64,000 nt of DNA from Pseudomonas sp. Irchel s3b2 (GTDB lineage: Bacteria > Pseudomonadota > Gammaproteobacteria > Pseudomonadales > Pseudomonadaceae). The position numbers and the translations under genes were made by a program. The notes beneath the pieces were generated by a model. The model made no database searches, had not been told where the DNA came from, and saw only the letters and a list, made by a program, of their open reading frames with translations. Position 1 is the stretch's first letter; the number at the start of each line of letters is the position of its first letter. Location: contig NZ_FYEB01000004.1 of the NCBI RefSeq assembly GCF_900187445.1, positions 248,001 to 312,000 on the forward strand, written 5' to 3'. Below are positions 39,249-47,738 of the stretch, in pieces.

Positions 39249-40415
39249 ATGAATGTTGCAATGGCAAAAATAAGAATGGGGTTTGTCGGGGGCGGCGAGG
39301 GTGCTTTCATCGGCAAAGCCCACCGCCAGGCCGCCGGCCTCGATGGTCGTTTTGAACTGGTGTGCGGTGCCTTCAGCCGAGACGCTCGCAACAATCAGGA
39401 CACCGGCGTCGCGCTGGGGTTGTCCGCCTCACGCTGCTACAGCGACTGGCAGCAGATGCTGGATAGCGAGCGTGCACTGCCTGCCGATCAGCGCATGGAG
39501 CTGTTGGTCATCGTCACGCCCAATCACTTGCATGCGCCGATCGCCAGCCAGGCACTGAATGCGGGTTTTCATGTGTTCAGCGAAAAGCCCGCGGCACTGA
39601 ATCTGTCCGAGTTGCTGGCGCTCAAGGCAGTGGTGAAAAGCAGTGACCGCCTCTATGGATTGGCCCACACGTATCTGGGTTATCCGATGGTCTGGCAGGC
39701 GCGCAAGATGGTGCGTACCGGGGTGATCGGTGCTGTGCGCAAGGTCATCGTCGAGTACCCGCAGGGCTGGCTGAGCCGGGATGTGGCCGGGCAGGGTAAC
39801 AAGCAGGCAAGTTGGCGCGATCAGCCTGAGCAGTCCGGGCTGGGCGGCTGTATTGGCGACATCGGCACCCATGCCTTTTCACTGGCCGAATTCGTCGCGG
39901 ACCAACCCATCGAACAGGTGTGCGCAACCTTGGGTGCGCACGTTGCCGGGCGACAACTGGACGATGACGCGGCGATGCTGTTCAAGATGGCCGCCGGGGC
40001 CAGCGGGGTATTGATCGCCAGCCAGGTCTGCGCCGGCGAAGAGAACCCGTTGAAGATCCGCGTCTATGGCGACAAGGGCGGGCTGGAGTGGCGTCAGGAA
40101 GAGCCCGCAAGCCTGATCCATCGTTCCCTCGATCAACCGTTGAGCATCCTTCGTTCCGGTGTCGGTCAGTCCTGGCTATGCGAGGCCGCCAGCCAGCGCA
40201 TGCGTTTGCCGGCAGGGCATCCCGAAGGTTATCTCGAGGCCATGGCCAATCTCTATGGTGATTTCGCCACCGCGATCCGCAGCAACGTCGAAGGCAACGA
40301 TGCCCCCGGCGTGCCGGGCATCGACGTCGGGTTGCGTGGCATGGCGTTCATCGAGGCAGTGATCGCCAATCATCGCGGCGACGCGAAGTGGACCGAACTG
40401 GTGTGCAATCCATGA
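39249..40415 (+). CDS. Gfo/Idh/MocA family oxidoreductase
   Basis: NAD(P)-dependent sugar or inositol dehydrogenase family, 388 residues. The N-terminal Rossmann motif RMGFVGGGEGAFIGKAH (about 9-25), the substrate-site segment HVFSEKPAALNLSELL with Lys in EKP, and the later CIGDIGTHAFSLAEF are classic. It is the first gene of a LacI-controlled operon and overlaps the next gene by four bases (ATGA). The natural substrate is unknown. Confidence 0.92.
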   Translation: MNVAMAKIRMGFVGGGEGAFIGKAHRQAAGLDGRFELVCGAFSRDARNNQDTGVALGLSASRCYSDWQQMLDSERALPADQRMELLVIVTPNHLHAPIASQALNAGFHVFSEKPAALNLSELLALKAVVKSSDRLYGLAHTYLGYPMVWQARKMVRTGVIGAVRKVIVEYPQGWLSRDVAGQGNKQASWRDQPEQSGLGGCIGDIGTHAFSLAEFVADQPIEQVCATLGAHVAGRQLDDDAAMLFKMAAGASGVLIASQVCAGEENPLKIRVYGDKGGLEWRQEEPASLIHRSLDQPLSILRSGVGQSWLCEAASQRMRLPAGHPEGYLEAMANLYGDFATAIRSNVEGNDAPGVPGIDVGLRGMAFIEAVIANHRGDAKWTELVCNP

Positions 40416-41515
40416 ATCCGCAGAACCCTCCCGTGAACCACACCTCCCCAACACCGGCAGGCCTGCGCGGCCCGGGTATTTTCCTCGCGCAGTTCATGTC
40501 CGACGAAGCGCCCTTCGACACGCTCGCCAACATTGCCCGCTGGGCCGCAGCGCAGGGTTACAAAGCCATTCAATTGCCGACCCTGGGCACGCAGTACATC
40601 GACCTGGCGCGCGCCGCCGACAGTCAGGATTATTGTGACGAGTTGAAAGCCGTCTGCGCCCAGGCAGGTGTCGAAATCAGCGAGCTGTCGACGCATCTGC
40701 AGGGCCAACTGGTGGCGGTGCATCCGGCGTTCGATACGTTGTTCGATGACTTCGCCCCCGCGCATTTGCGCGGCCAGCCTCAGGCACGCACCGAGTGGGC
40801 CATCGATCAGTTGAAGCTCGCCGCACGTGCCAGTCAGCGCTTGGGGTTGAAGGCGCACGCGACGTTTTCCGGTGCGCTGCTCTGGCCCTATATCTACCCG
40901 TGGCCGCAACGCCCGAACGGTCTGGTCGAGCAGGGTTTTGCCGAACTCGCCAAGCGCTGGCTGCCGATCCTCGATTGTTTCGAAGAGGCTGGAGTCGATC
41001 TCTGTTACGAGATCCATCCCGGCGAAGACCTGCACGACGGCGCCTCGTTCGAGCGTTTCCTTGAGGCCGTCGATCACCATCCGCGCGCCGCGATTCTCTA
41101 CGACCCGAGCCATCTGCTGCTTCAGCAAATGGACTATCTGGGCTTCATCGATCGCTACCACGAGCGCATCCGCATGTTCCACGTCAAGGACGCCGAGTTC
41201 CGGCCCGATGCCCGTTCGGGTGTCTACGGCGGTTATCAAGGTTGGGTCGAGCGGCCTGGCCGCTTCCGTTCCTTGGGCGATGGGCAGATCGATTTCAAAT
41301 CGATTTTCAGCAAACTGACTCAGTACGACTTTGCCGGCTGGGCGGTTCTGGAATGGGAATGTTGCCTGAAGGATTCGGAGCAGGGCGCCGCAGAAGGCGC
41401 GGCCTTTATCCAGCAGCACATGATCACCAAGACTCGAAAGGCGTTCGACGATTTCGCCAGCGTGACGTCCGACGAAGGTTTCAATCGTCGACTGCTGGGT
41501 TTGCCCGACGCCTGA
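40412..41515 (+). CDS. Sugar phosphate isomerase/epimerase (AP endonuclease 2-like TIM barrel)
   Basis: TIM-barrel enzyme of the xylose-isomerase-like/IolE family. The ATG at 40412 overlaps the preceding stop, giving 367 residues (MNPQNPPVNHTSPTPAGLRG). Metal-site residues sit in CYEIHPGEDLHDG and YDPSHLLLQQM, then HVKDAEFRPD and the acidic WAVLEWECCLKD near the C-terminus. It pairs with the Gfo/Idh oxidoreductase, a frequent combination in inositol-like and unusual sugar catabolism. Confidence 0.9.
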   Translation: MNPQNPPVNHTSPTPAGLRGPGIFLAQFMSDEAPFDTLANIARWAAAQGYKAIQLPTLGTQYIDLARAADSQDYCDELKAVCAQAGVEISELSTHLQGQLVAVHPAFDTLFDDFAPAHLRGQPQARTEWAIDQLKLAARASQRLGLKAHATFSGALLWPYIYPWPQRPNGLVEQGFAELAKRWLPILDCFEEAGVDLCYEIHPGEDLHDGASFERFLEAVDHHPRAAILYDPSHLLLQQMDYLGFIDRYHERIRMFHVKDAEFRPDARSGVYGGYQGWVERPGRFRSLGDGQIDFKSIFSKLTQYDFAGWAVLEWECCLKDSEQGAAEGAAFIQQHMITKTRKAFDDFASVTSDEGFNRRLLGLPDA

Positions 41516-41569
41516 ATACAACCTTGTTCGTTCCTCTCTCCGCAAAAAAACAATAAGACGGTGACTGAT

Positions 41570-42802
41570 ATGACCACGATGACTGCGCGATTAAGCGTAA
41601 TGATGTTCCTGCAGTTCTTTATCTGGGGCGGATGGTTCGTGACCCTCGGCACCTTCCTCTCCAGTAATCTTGGGGCCAGTGGCGGGCAGATCGGCATGGC
41701 GTTCTCGACGCAGTCCTGGGGTGCGATCATCGCGCCCTTTGTGATCGGTTTGATTGCCGACCGCTACTTCAATGCCGAGCGCATCCTTGCGGTGTTGCAT
41801 CTGATCGGCGCGGTGCTGCTGTTGCAACTCTATCGAGCGCCTGACTTCAGTGCCTTTTACCCGTTCGTGCTGGCCTACATGATGATCTACATGCCGACAC
41901 TGGCATTGGTGAATTCGGTGGCGTTCCGGCAGATGCGCGACCCGGCCCTGGAGTTCTCGCGGATCAGAGTGTGGGGCACCATCGGCTGGATTGTGGCGGG
42001 CGTGGTGATCAGCTTTGTGTTTGCCTGGGATTCGCAACACGCGATCTCATCGGGTGGCTTGCGCAACACGTTTCTGATGTCGGCCATCGCCTCCCTCGTA
42101 CTCGGGCTCTACAGCTTCAGCCTGCCGCGTACCGCGCCGCTCAAACCTGAGCCGGGCAGCGTCGGCCTAAAGCAAATGCTGGGGCTGGATGCCTTGGGTT
42201 TGTTGAAGGACCGCAGTTACCTGGTGTTCTTCATCGCCTCTATTTTGATCTGCATTCCGTTGGCGTTTTATTACCAGAATGCCAACCCGTTTCTGGCGGA
42301 AATCGGCGTGACCAATCCAACCGCCAAGATGGCGATCGGGCAAGTCTCGGAAGTGCTGTTCATGTTGCTATTGCCGCTGTTCATCCAGCGTTTCGGCATC
42401 AAAATCGCGCTGTTGGTGGGGATGCTGGCGTGGGCGTTGCGCTACTTGTTGTTCGCCTACGGTAACAACGGCGACCTCGCCTTCATGTTGTTCACCGGCA
42501 TCGCTCTGCACGGCATCTGCTACGACTTCTTCTTTGTCTCAGGACAGATCTATACCGATGCCAAAGCCTCGGAGCGATTCAGAAGCTCCGCGCAAGGGTT
42601 GATCACGCTCGCGACGTACGGCTTGGGCATGCTGATTGGCTTTTGGGTGGCCGGGACGGTCACCGATCACTATGCATCGGCTGACAGCCATGACTGGAAA
42701 AACATCTGGCTGTTCCCGGCCGGGTTCGCGTTGGCGATATTTTTCTGTTTTTCGCTGGCCTTCAAAGGGCGGCAACGCGTGGCAGCGCCGTCGAGTATTT
42801 GA
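41570..42802 (+). CDS. Nucleoside:H+ symporter-like MFS transporter
   Basis: Membrane protein of about 410 residues with about 12 hydrophobic segments. The N-terminal pattern LSVMMFLQFFIWGGWFVTLGTFL and the repeated glycine-rich helices are those of the nucleoside/H+ symporter subfamily (XapB/NupG-like) of the MFS, a group now also linked to sugar uptake. I use the ATG at 41570; a GTG three codons upstream is also possible. It is the third gene of the LacI-controlled operon, with a 54-base gap. The substrate is probably the sugar handled by the two enzymes. Confidence 0.85.
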   Translation: MTTMTARLSVMMFLQFFIWGGWFVTLGTFLSSNLGASGGQIGMAFSTQSWGAIIAPFVIGLIADRYFNAERILAVLHLIGAVLLLQLYRAPDFSAFYPFVLAYMMIYMPTLALVNSVAFRQMRDPALEFSRIRVWGTIGWIVAGVVISFVFAWDSQHAISSGGLRNTFLMSAIASLVLGLYSFSLPRTAPLKPEPGSVGLKQMLGLDALGLLKDRSYLVFFIASILICIPLAFYYQNANPFLAEIGVTNPTAKMAIGQVSEVLFMLLLPLFIQRFGIKIALLVGMLAWALRYLLFAYGNNGDLAFMLFTGIALHGICYDFFFVSGQIYTDAKASERFRSSAQGLITLATYGLGMLIGFWVAGTVTDHYASADSHDWKNIWLFPAGFALAIFFCFSLAFKGRQRVAAPSSI

Positions 42803-42844
42803 AGTTCGGCGGTGTTCACACAATAACGGTGGGTGCACAAATGG

Positions 42845-42926
42845 GTAGGAGCTGGCTTGCCAGCGAAGACGGCCTCACGTCGTGCAGCGCCCATGGCGAC
42901 GCCTTCGCCGGCAAGCCGGCTCCTAC
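42845..42926. repeat. Inverted REP pair after the transporter
   Basis: GTAGGAGCTGGCTTGCCAGCGAAG at the left with CTTCGCCGGCAAGCCGGCTCCTAC at the right, spaced by about 34 bases. Another REP subtype, with GCTGGCTTGCCAGC as its palindrome. It lies between convergent genes. Confidence 0.9.
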
Positions 42927-42949
42927 GGATTCAGGATTGACTGCTGTTC

Positions 42950-43810
42950 TCAAGGCGCGCCAAACAGCATCGTCCAATAAACACCCTTGTCACTGCGCGA
43001 ATCGGCGGCGTAGGCCGCGCCCACCTGAGTAAACATCGGGTTCATCAGGTTGGCGCAATGCCCGGGGCTGGCCAGCCAGCCGGCCATCGCCTTGCTCGGC
43101 GAACCTTGCCCGGCGGCGATGTTCTCGCCGATCTGCCGGCCCCGGTAGCCGGCAGCTCGGGCTCTATCTGCCGGCATATCACCATCAGGATCGCGGTGGG
43201 CGAAGTAATTGCCGTAGGCCATCGCCTTGCTGTGCCCTTGTGCGGCGGCCCCCAAAGCCGCATTCCAGGTCAATGGTCGTGCGGCGGCGAAGCGCTGGCG
43301 CCCACAGAGCCGCGGCCTGGCCCGTGCCGCATTGACCTCGGCCAGCAACGTCTTACCCGTTGCTCGCGAATCGCCGATACGCCCATCGAGCACCGGTTGT
43401 GCAAGCACCACTTGCCATTCGCTGCGGGCGCGAGTGACGCCGATGTCGGCGTACTGGGCATCGAGCAGCGCACCGCAATAGTCGCTCTCAAGCATGTCAA
43501 ACGCCTCATCGGCATCTTGTGCGCCGACCAGGCGAATGGTGCGCACCGTCACCGCTTGATAGCCTTTAGCTTTCAAGGCACTGCGCAAACCGCCGCCATA
43601 GCCGACCGGCAAGGCCAGGTTCGATTTCAGCGACAGCGGCCGCAACGGCTTGACCGAACGCCCTGCGCAGCGATCGGGATCGGCGCGGTAGTCGTTGATG
43701 ACTTCCACCAGTTGCCGCTCTCCACTTGCATGGGCGGGGCTGACGAGTAACGGAAGCAAAGGCATCAGGCACAGAGAGATAAAGCGACAGCGGCGGACGG
43801 TTGGGCGCAT
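42950..43810 (-). CDS. Exported CAP-domain (SCP-like) protein
   Basis: The 286-residue protein starts with a signal peptide (MRPTVRRCRFISLCLMPLL, cleaved near SPAHA). The C-terminal half (about 150-285) is a CAP/SCP domain with LLAEVNAARARPRLCG, the GHSKAMAYGNYFAH motif and HCANLMNPMFTQVGAAY near the end, with conserved His and Glu ligands plausible. The N-terminal half is a separate domain of unknown type. CAP proteins are secreted or envelope proteins with no general catalytic role. Confidence 0.9.
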   Translation of the reverse strand: MRPTVRRCRFISLCLMPLLPLLVSPAHASGERQLVEVINDYRADPDRCAGRSVKPLRPLSLKSNLALPVGYGGGLRSALKAKGYQAVTVRTIRLVGAQDADEAFDMLESDYCGALLDAQYADIGVTRARSEWQVVLAQPVLDGRIGDSRATGKTLLAEVNAARARPRLCGRQRFAAARPLTWNAALGAAAQGHSKAMAYGNYFAHRDPDGDMPADRARAAGYRGRQIGENIAAGQGSPSKAMAGWLASPGHCANLMNPMFTQVGAAYAADSRSDKGVYWTMLFGAP

Positions 43811-44052
43811 GAACGGACAGCTCTGATGAGATGACGACGAAAGGGGGGGATAGGAACGAGCAATGACCGTAGGAGCGCTTCGTTGGGTGAGCTTCTTTTA
43901 CGGCACGGCTAAGACTGCGGGTCTGAAGACTGGTTCACGACGGGAAGAGACAAATTTAACGACGAGGCCGTGGGGGGATTCAGGCTAGTCACTCAAGGAC
44001 ATCAGGCGTCCGGACTGGTACCGTGCTGACATCATTCGGGCGGTACAGGGAC

Positions 44053-44865
44053 ATGACTAAAACCAGGGGCGACATGGATTGGGTAAAGCGCTCGGCTCAG
44101 CCGTTGAAGATGGAGCGTATCGAAGCCTTTTTTGGCGGCCATGGGTTTACGCCGCATCGCCACGATACGTACGCCATCGGACGAACGCTGTCGGGTGTAC
44201 AAAGCTTTCAGTACCGCAACGCCAAGCGTCACAGCCTGCCCGGAAAAACCATCGTTTTGCATCCGGACGAGGTGCATGACGGTGAAGCCGGTACCGAAGC
44301 GGGTTTTCATTATCGAATGATCTACGTCGAACCTGCCTTGATTCAGCAAGTATTGGGCGGCAAGCCCTTGCCCTTCATCGAGGGTGGTTTATCCAGCGAC
44401 CCACGGCTTGGTGCCGCGACCCAGGTGCTGCTGCAAAACCTCGACGCTTGCATCGAACCTCTGGAAGAAGACGATGCCATTTATGACCTCGCGCAAGCGC
44501 TGGATGTGCTCTGCGGTCAACGCGGGCGGCGCAAGTCGTTTGATTTTGCAGCGGCCGAGCGCGCGCGTGCGCTTATTCATGAGTCGCTGGATCGCGTCAT
44601 TACCCTGGAGGAGTTAGCGCAGGCGAGTGGCCGAGACCGCTGGAGCCTGAGCCGTGATTTTCGTGCGCTGTACGGCACGAGCCCCTATCGATACATGACT
44701 CAACGACGCCTCGATCTGGTAAGAGCACTGATGCTCGGGGGCTACTCGATGGCGGAGGCGGCCGTATCCGCAGGCTTTTTCGATCAAAGCCACATGACGC
44801 GTCAGTTCGTCCAGACCTACGGCGTCTCTCCCGGCCGGTGGATGAAGCGGCTGGGTCTTGCTTGA
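44053..44865 (+). CDS. AraC family transcriptional regulator with cupin-like N-terminus
   Basis: The N-terminal half carries an AraC-type ligand-binding cupin (FTPHRHDTYAIGRTLSGVQSF then GKTIVLHPDEVHDGEAG). The C-terminal AraC HTH (about residues 168-268) has LEELAQASGRDRWSLSRDFR and MAEAAVSAGFFDQSHMTRQF. The start is uncertain: I use the ATG at 44053 (270 residues), but one at 44074 also has a good ribosome site. A cupin gene follows after about 95 bases and may be a target. Effector unknown. Confidence 0.88.
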   Translation: MTKTRGDMDWVKRSAQPLKMERIEAFFGGHGFTPHRHDTYAIGRTLSGVQSFQYRNAKRHSLPGKTIVLHPDEVHDGEAGTEAGFHYRMIYVEPALIQQVLGGKPLPFIEGGLSSDPRLGAATQVLLQNLDACIEPLEEDDAIYDLAQALDVLCGQRGRRKSFDFAAAERARALIHESLDRVITLEELAQASGRDRWSLSRDFRALYGTSPYRYMTQRRLDLVRALMLGGYSMAEAAVSAGFFDQSHMTRQFVQTYGVSPGRWMKRLGLA

Positions 44866-44961
44866 GAATGTTGTCGGGCTACTTGCACAATCATGCAATA
44901 CGCAGCGCTGCTCCTCTCCTAAAGTCAGAACTCGATAACTTGGCTAGAAAGGGCGACCCAC

Positions 44962-45348
44962 ATGCATTCCCAACCCGGCGTAACGACCTGCACCGCGATT
45001 AACTTTGCCGAAAAATTTGCTTTGTTCAGTGAGCAATGGGCACCCAAGGTCATTGCCGAAATGAACGATTACCAGTTCAAGGTGGTGAAAATCGAAGGCG
45101 ACTTTGTCTGGCATTCCCATGCCGATACCGATGAAACCTTCATCGTTCTCGAAGGGGAACTTCGCATTGATTTTCGAGAGGGCGCCGTCGTGGTAAGGCA
45201 GGGAGAAATGTACGTCGTCCCCAAGGGGGTAGAACACAAGCCTTATGCTGATCGAGAGGTGAAGATGCTACTGATCGAGCCGCGTGGCGTGATGAATACC
45301 GGCGATCAGGACGGAGAAAGAACCGCAATCAATGACGTCTGGATTTAG
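44962..45348 (+). CDS. Cupin domain-containing protein
   Basis: 128-residue single-domain cupin. The metal motif 1 is WHSHADTDETFIVLEGELRI (about 53-72) and motif 2 is VPKGVEHKPYADREVKMLLI with a histidine ligand. The sequence and length fit small DUF-type cupins with unknown function. It follows the AraC gene and may be under its control. Confidence 0.88.
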   Translation: MHSQPGVTTCTAINFAEKFALFSEQWAPKVIAEMNDYQFKVVKIEGDFVWHSHADTDETFIVLEGELRIDFREGAVVVRQGEMYVVPKGVEHKPYADREVKMLLIEPRGVMNTGDQDGERTAINDVWI

Positions 45349-45554
45349 ACGTCTGGGTATTGGTTCATCTGCCAGTGAGCATTCAGGAGCGCAGTGTCAT
45401 TAACGGCGTTTTTCAGTAAAACGGTCGATGGCATGTGGCGAAGTGCCTCTCGTCGGAAGGCAACGCGGCTATTTTGCGCTTTTCAGCTATTCTTCCGGTA
45501 TCAAGATGGTGCCATTTCGTACTGGCACACAATGCGCAAGGAAGGGAAGACAAA

Positions 45555-46376
45555 ATGGATGATGTGCATTGCGTGCAAGTTGTCGCTGTAACGGGCGGTA
45601 AAGGTGGCGTGGGCAAGACAACGGTGGCGGTTAACCTTTCGTTGGCGCTGGCAAAAATGGGGCGGCGCGTCGTATTGCTGGACGCCGATCTGGGCCTGGC
45701 GAATATCGATATTCTGTTGGGGCTGACTCCGCGCTACACACTGGCCGATGTCATCGAAGGACGTTGTGAGCTGTCCGACGCGCTGTTGCCGGGGCCTGGA
45801 GGTATTCGTGTTGCCCCGGCCTCTTCGGGTTTGCAGAGCATGATTCATCTGGAGCCGGCGCAATACCGTGCGCTGATCCAGTCCTTTAGCGACATTGGCG
45901 ATAAGCTGGATGTGCTGATCATCGATACGGCCGCGGGTATTGGTGGCTCAGTGGTCAATTTCATCCGTGCGGCGCAGGAAGTGATAATAGTTGTATGCGA
46001 TGAACCCACCTCAATCAGCGGTGCCTACGGGCTGATCAAATTGCTCAACCTGAACTACGGCCTGCATCGGTTTCGCGTGCTGGCCAACATGACGGGCAGT
46101 CCGTCGGAGGGCCGTAATCTGTTTGCCAAGCTGGAAAAGATTACCGATATGTTCTTGGACGTCTCTCTGCAATACGTCGGCGCGGTGCCGAATGACGAAT
46201 GTGCGCATAAAGCCGTGCAGAAGGGGCGTGCGGTGTTTGAAGCTTTCCCCCGTTCCAAATGCGCTCAAGCCTTCCAGGCCCTGGCTCACAACGTCGACAC
46301 CTGGCCATTGCCGACTCATCCGAGAGGGCATGTGGAGTTCTTCGTTGAGCAACTTGTGCAGAATTCGGGCAGGTGA
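45555..46376 (+). CDS. FleN-like MinD/ParA family ATPase
   Basis: 273-residue P-loop protein with the deviant Walker A TGGKGGVGKTTVAVNLSLAL near residues 13-32, and LLDADLGLANIDILLGLTPR next, then LIIDTAAGIGGSVVNF. This order and the following CDEPTSISGAYGLIKLLN strand match FleN, the flagellar-number regulator of Pseudomonas. Most of that family reads AAGIGDSVV where this protein has Gly. The ATG at 45555 follows GGAAGACAAA. No flagellar gene is nearby, so this looks like a second FleN-like copy. Function inferred only from resemblance. Confidence 0.85.
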   Translation: MDDVHCVQVVAVTGGKGGVGKTTVAVNLSLALAKMGRRVVLLDADLGLANIDILLGLTPRYTLADVIEGRCELSDALLPGPGGIRVAPASSGLQSMIHLEPAQYRALIQSFSDIGDKLDVLIIDTAAGIGGSVVNFIRAAQEVIIVVCDEPTSISGAYGLIKLLNLNYGLHRFRVLANMTGSPSEGRNLFAKLEKITDMFLDVSLQYVGAVPNDECAHKAVQKGRAVFEAFPRSKCAQAFQALAHNVDTWPLPTHPRGHVEFFVEQLVQNSGR

Positions 46377-46424
46377 GCCTAAAAGCCTAGGCGTAATGAG
46401 CAATTTCAGCCGCGGCGCACTCCT

Positions 46425-46572
46425 TGTAGCAGCTGTCGAGTTTGCGAGGCTGCGTTCGGCTGCGCAGCAGTCGTAAAACCAGAGATTGCGCTGCGTCAGG
46501 CAAACCGCGTCAGCCGGATTCACGACTGCTTCGCAGCCGAACGCAGCCTCGCTGGAGCTCGACAGCTGCTAC
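46425..46572. repeat. Large imperfect palindrome, GTAGCAGCTGTCGAG family
   Basis: GTAGCAGCTGTCGAG at the left and CTCGACAGCTGCTAC at the right frame a second inverted set, GCGAGGCTGCGTTCGGCTGCG with CGCAGCCGAACGCAGCCTCGC. A third partial CAGCTGCTAC lies at about 46590. This is another class of Pseudomonas intergenic repeat pair, between the MinD-like gene and the convergent kinase-like gene. Confidence 0.85.
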
Positions 46573-46644
46573 AGCGAACGCAGCTTTCGGCAGCTGCTAC
46601 GGATCGCATTACGGCTTAACTGACTTCGTTTACACAGACTCAAA

Positions 46645-47130
46645 TCACAACTTGTAGCCGATCTGCCGCAACAGGTTCTTGCGCCACAGAATGTCTTCAT
46701 CACCTTCAATGTCTTTGGCACAGAAGCCATCCACCACGCCCAGAATCCCTCGTCCCTGTTCCGTCTCAGCAAGAATCACTTCGGTTGGATTGGCCGTTGC
46801 ACAAAAAATGCGGCACACCTCTGGAACCATTTTGACGGTGTTCAAAACGTTCAGCGGATAGAAACCGTCGCCCAGAAAAATGATGAAGCTATGGCCTGCG
46901 GCAATGGCTTGCGCATTTTTCTGCGCCAGTTCGATCATGGCGGTATCGGTGCCGGACCATCGCACCAGGCATTTACCGGAGGCTTCACAAAAGGCCACAC
47001 CAAACTGGATACCTGGCACGGCGTTGACCAACGCTTCGTGGATGTCCTCGACGGACTTGATGAAGTGCGTCTGGCCCAAAATGAAGTTCGTCTCTTGCGG
47101 CTTGTCGATTTTCAACGTGATGAGTTGCAT
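46645..47130 (-). CDS. Adenosine-specific kinase family protein
   Basis: 161-residue protein of the family named adenosine-specific kinase (PF04008), which was characterised structurally in archaea. It begins MQLITLKIDKPQETNFILGQ, and the stretches FGVAFCEASGKCLVRWSGTD and HSFIIFLGDGFYPLNVLN are conserved in this family. No P-loop is present. The enzymatic role in bacteria is not established. The ATG at 47130 is preceded by an AAAGGAGGCG ribosome site. Confidence 0.85.
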   Translation of the reverse strand: MQLITLKIDKPQETNFILGQTHFIKSVEDIHEALVNAVPGIQFGVAFCEASGKCLVRWSGTDTAMIELAQKNAQAIAAGHSFIIFLGDGFYPLNVLNTVKMVPEVCRIFCATANPTEVILAETEQGRGILGVVDGFCAKDIEGDEDILWRKNLLRQIGYKL

Positions 47131-47178
47131 TTCAAACGCCTCCTTTCACGATGTTGCGGACCAGAGTCAGGCCTTTAA

Positions 47179-47682
47179 TCAAGCCGGGACGGTGTCTTGC
47201 TCTATTGGCGGTGTCTCTGTATGGACGCGAACATCCCCCAGTTTTCTGATCGTCGACTTGGGCAAGGTCGGGGCATCAAGAAGAATCGAATCAATGCGCT
47301 TGCGGATGTCCAAAACGATTGGGCCCAGGATCGCTTCGTCCTTGCCGCTGGCGATTTCGTCCTGAATCTCACGCGATATCGCCCCGAGTTTCTCGGCGGT
47401 GTCCTTGTGCCCGGCAGCCCGGGTGTCAAAGTTCAGGAAGGTCTGAACCGAACTCAACACCAGGGTCAGGAGTGACAGGACGCCGGCTACGTATTGGAGC
47501 CATACGGGCGAGGAGTCACTGATCGAGCCAAAGACACTGGCGCTGACGATCGCCGACAGAACAACGCAGGGGATGCCCAGTTTCCAACTGAATTTCTCGA
47601 AATCCCGGGCACTGATTTCGTGTTCGATCTGCAACCGAACGATCATGCGATTCCATTTGGTCAGTAGCTCGAGCCGGCTCAT
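47179..47682 (-). CDS. SLATT-like two-helix membrane protein
   Basis: From the ATG at 47682 the product has 167 residues. Two hydrophobic segments (GIPCVVLSAIVSASVFGSI near 37-55 and WLQYVAGVLSLLTLVLSSV near 62-82) are followed by a cytosolic helical tail. This layout, the N-terminal KWNRMIVRLQIEHE and the FLNFDTRAAGHKDTAEKL stretch match SLATT domains, predicted membrane effectors of nucleotide-signalling conflict systems. No partner synthase or sensor is adjacent, so any immune role is unproven. The frame continues upstream to 47991, but that part is antisense to the thioesterase gene and is not used. Confidence 0.75.
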   Translation of the reverse strand: MSRLELLTKWNRMIVRLQIEHEISARDFEKFSWKLGIPCVVLSAIVSASVFGSISDSSPVWLQYVAGVLSLLTLVLSSVQTFLNFDTRAAGHKDTAEKLGAISREIQDEIASGKDEAILGPIVLDIRKRIDSILLDAPTLPKSTIRKLGDVRVHTETPPIEQDTVPA

Positions 47683-47738
47683 GGTTGCAGTCCTTGGCAG
47701 GGGATTCAGAGAAATATTAGCTTCTATTTGGCCGCCTG

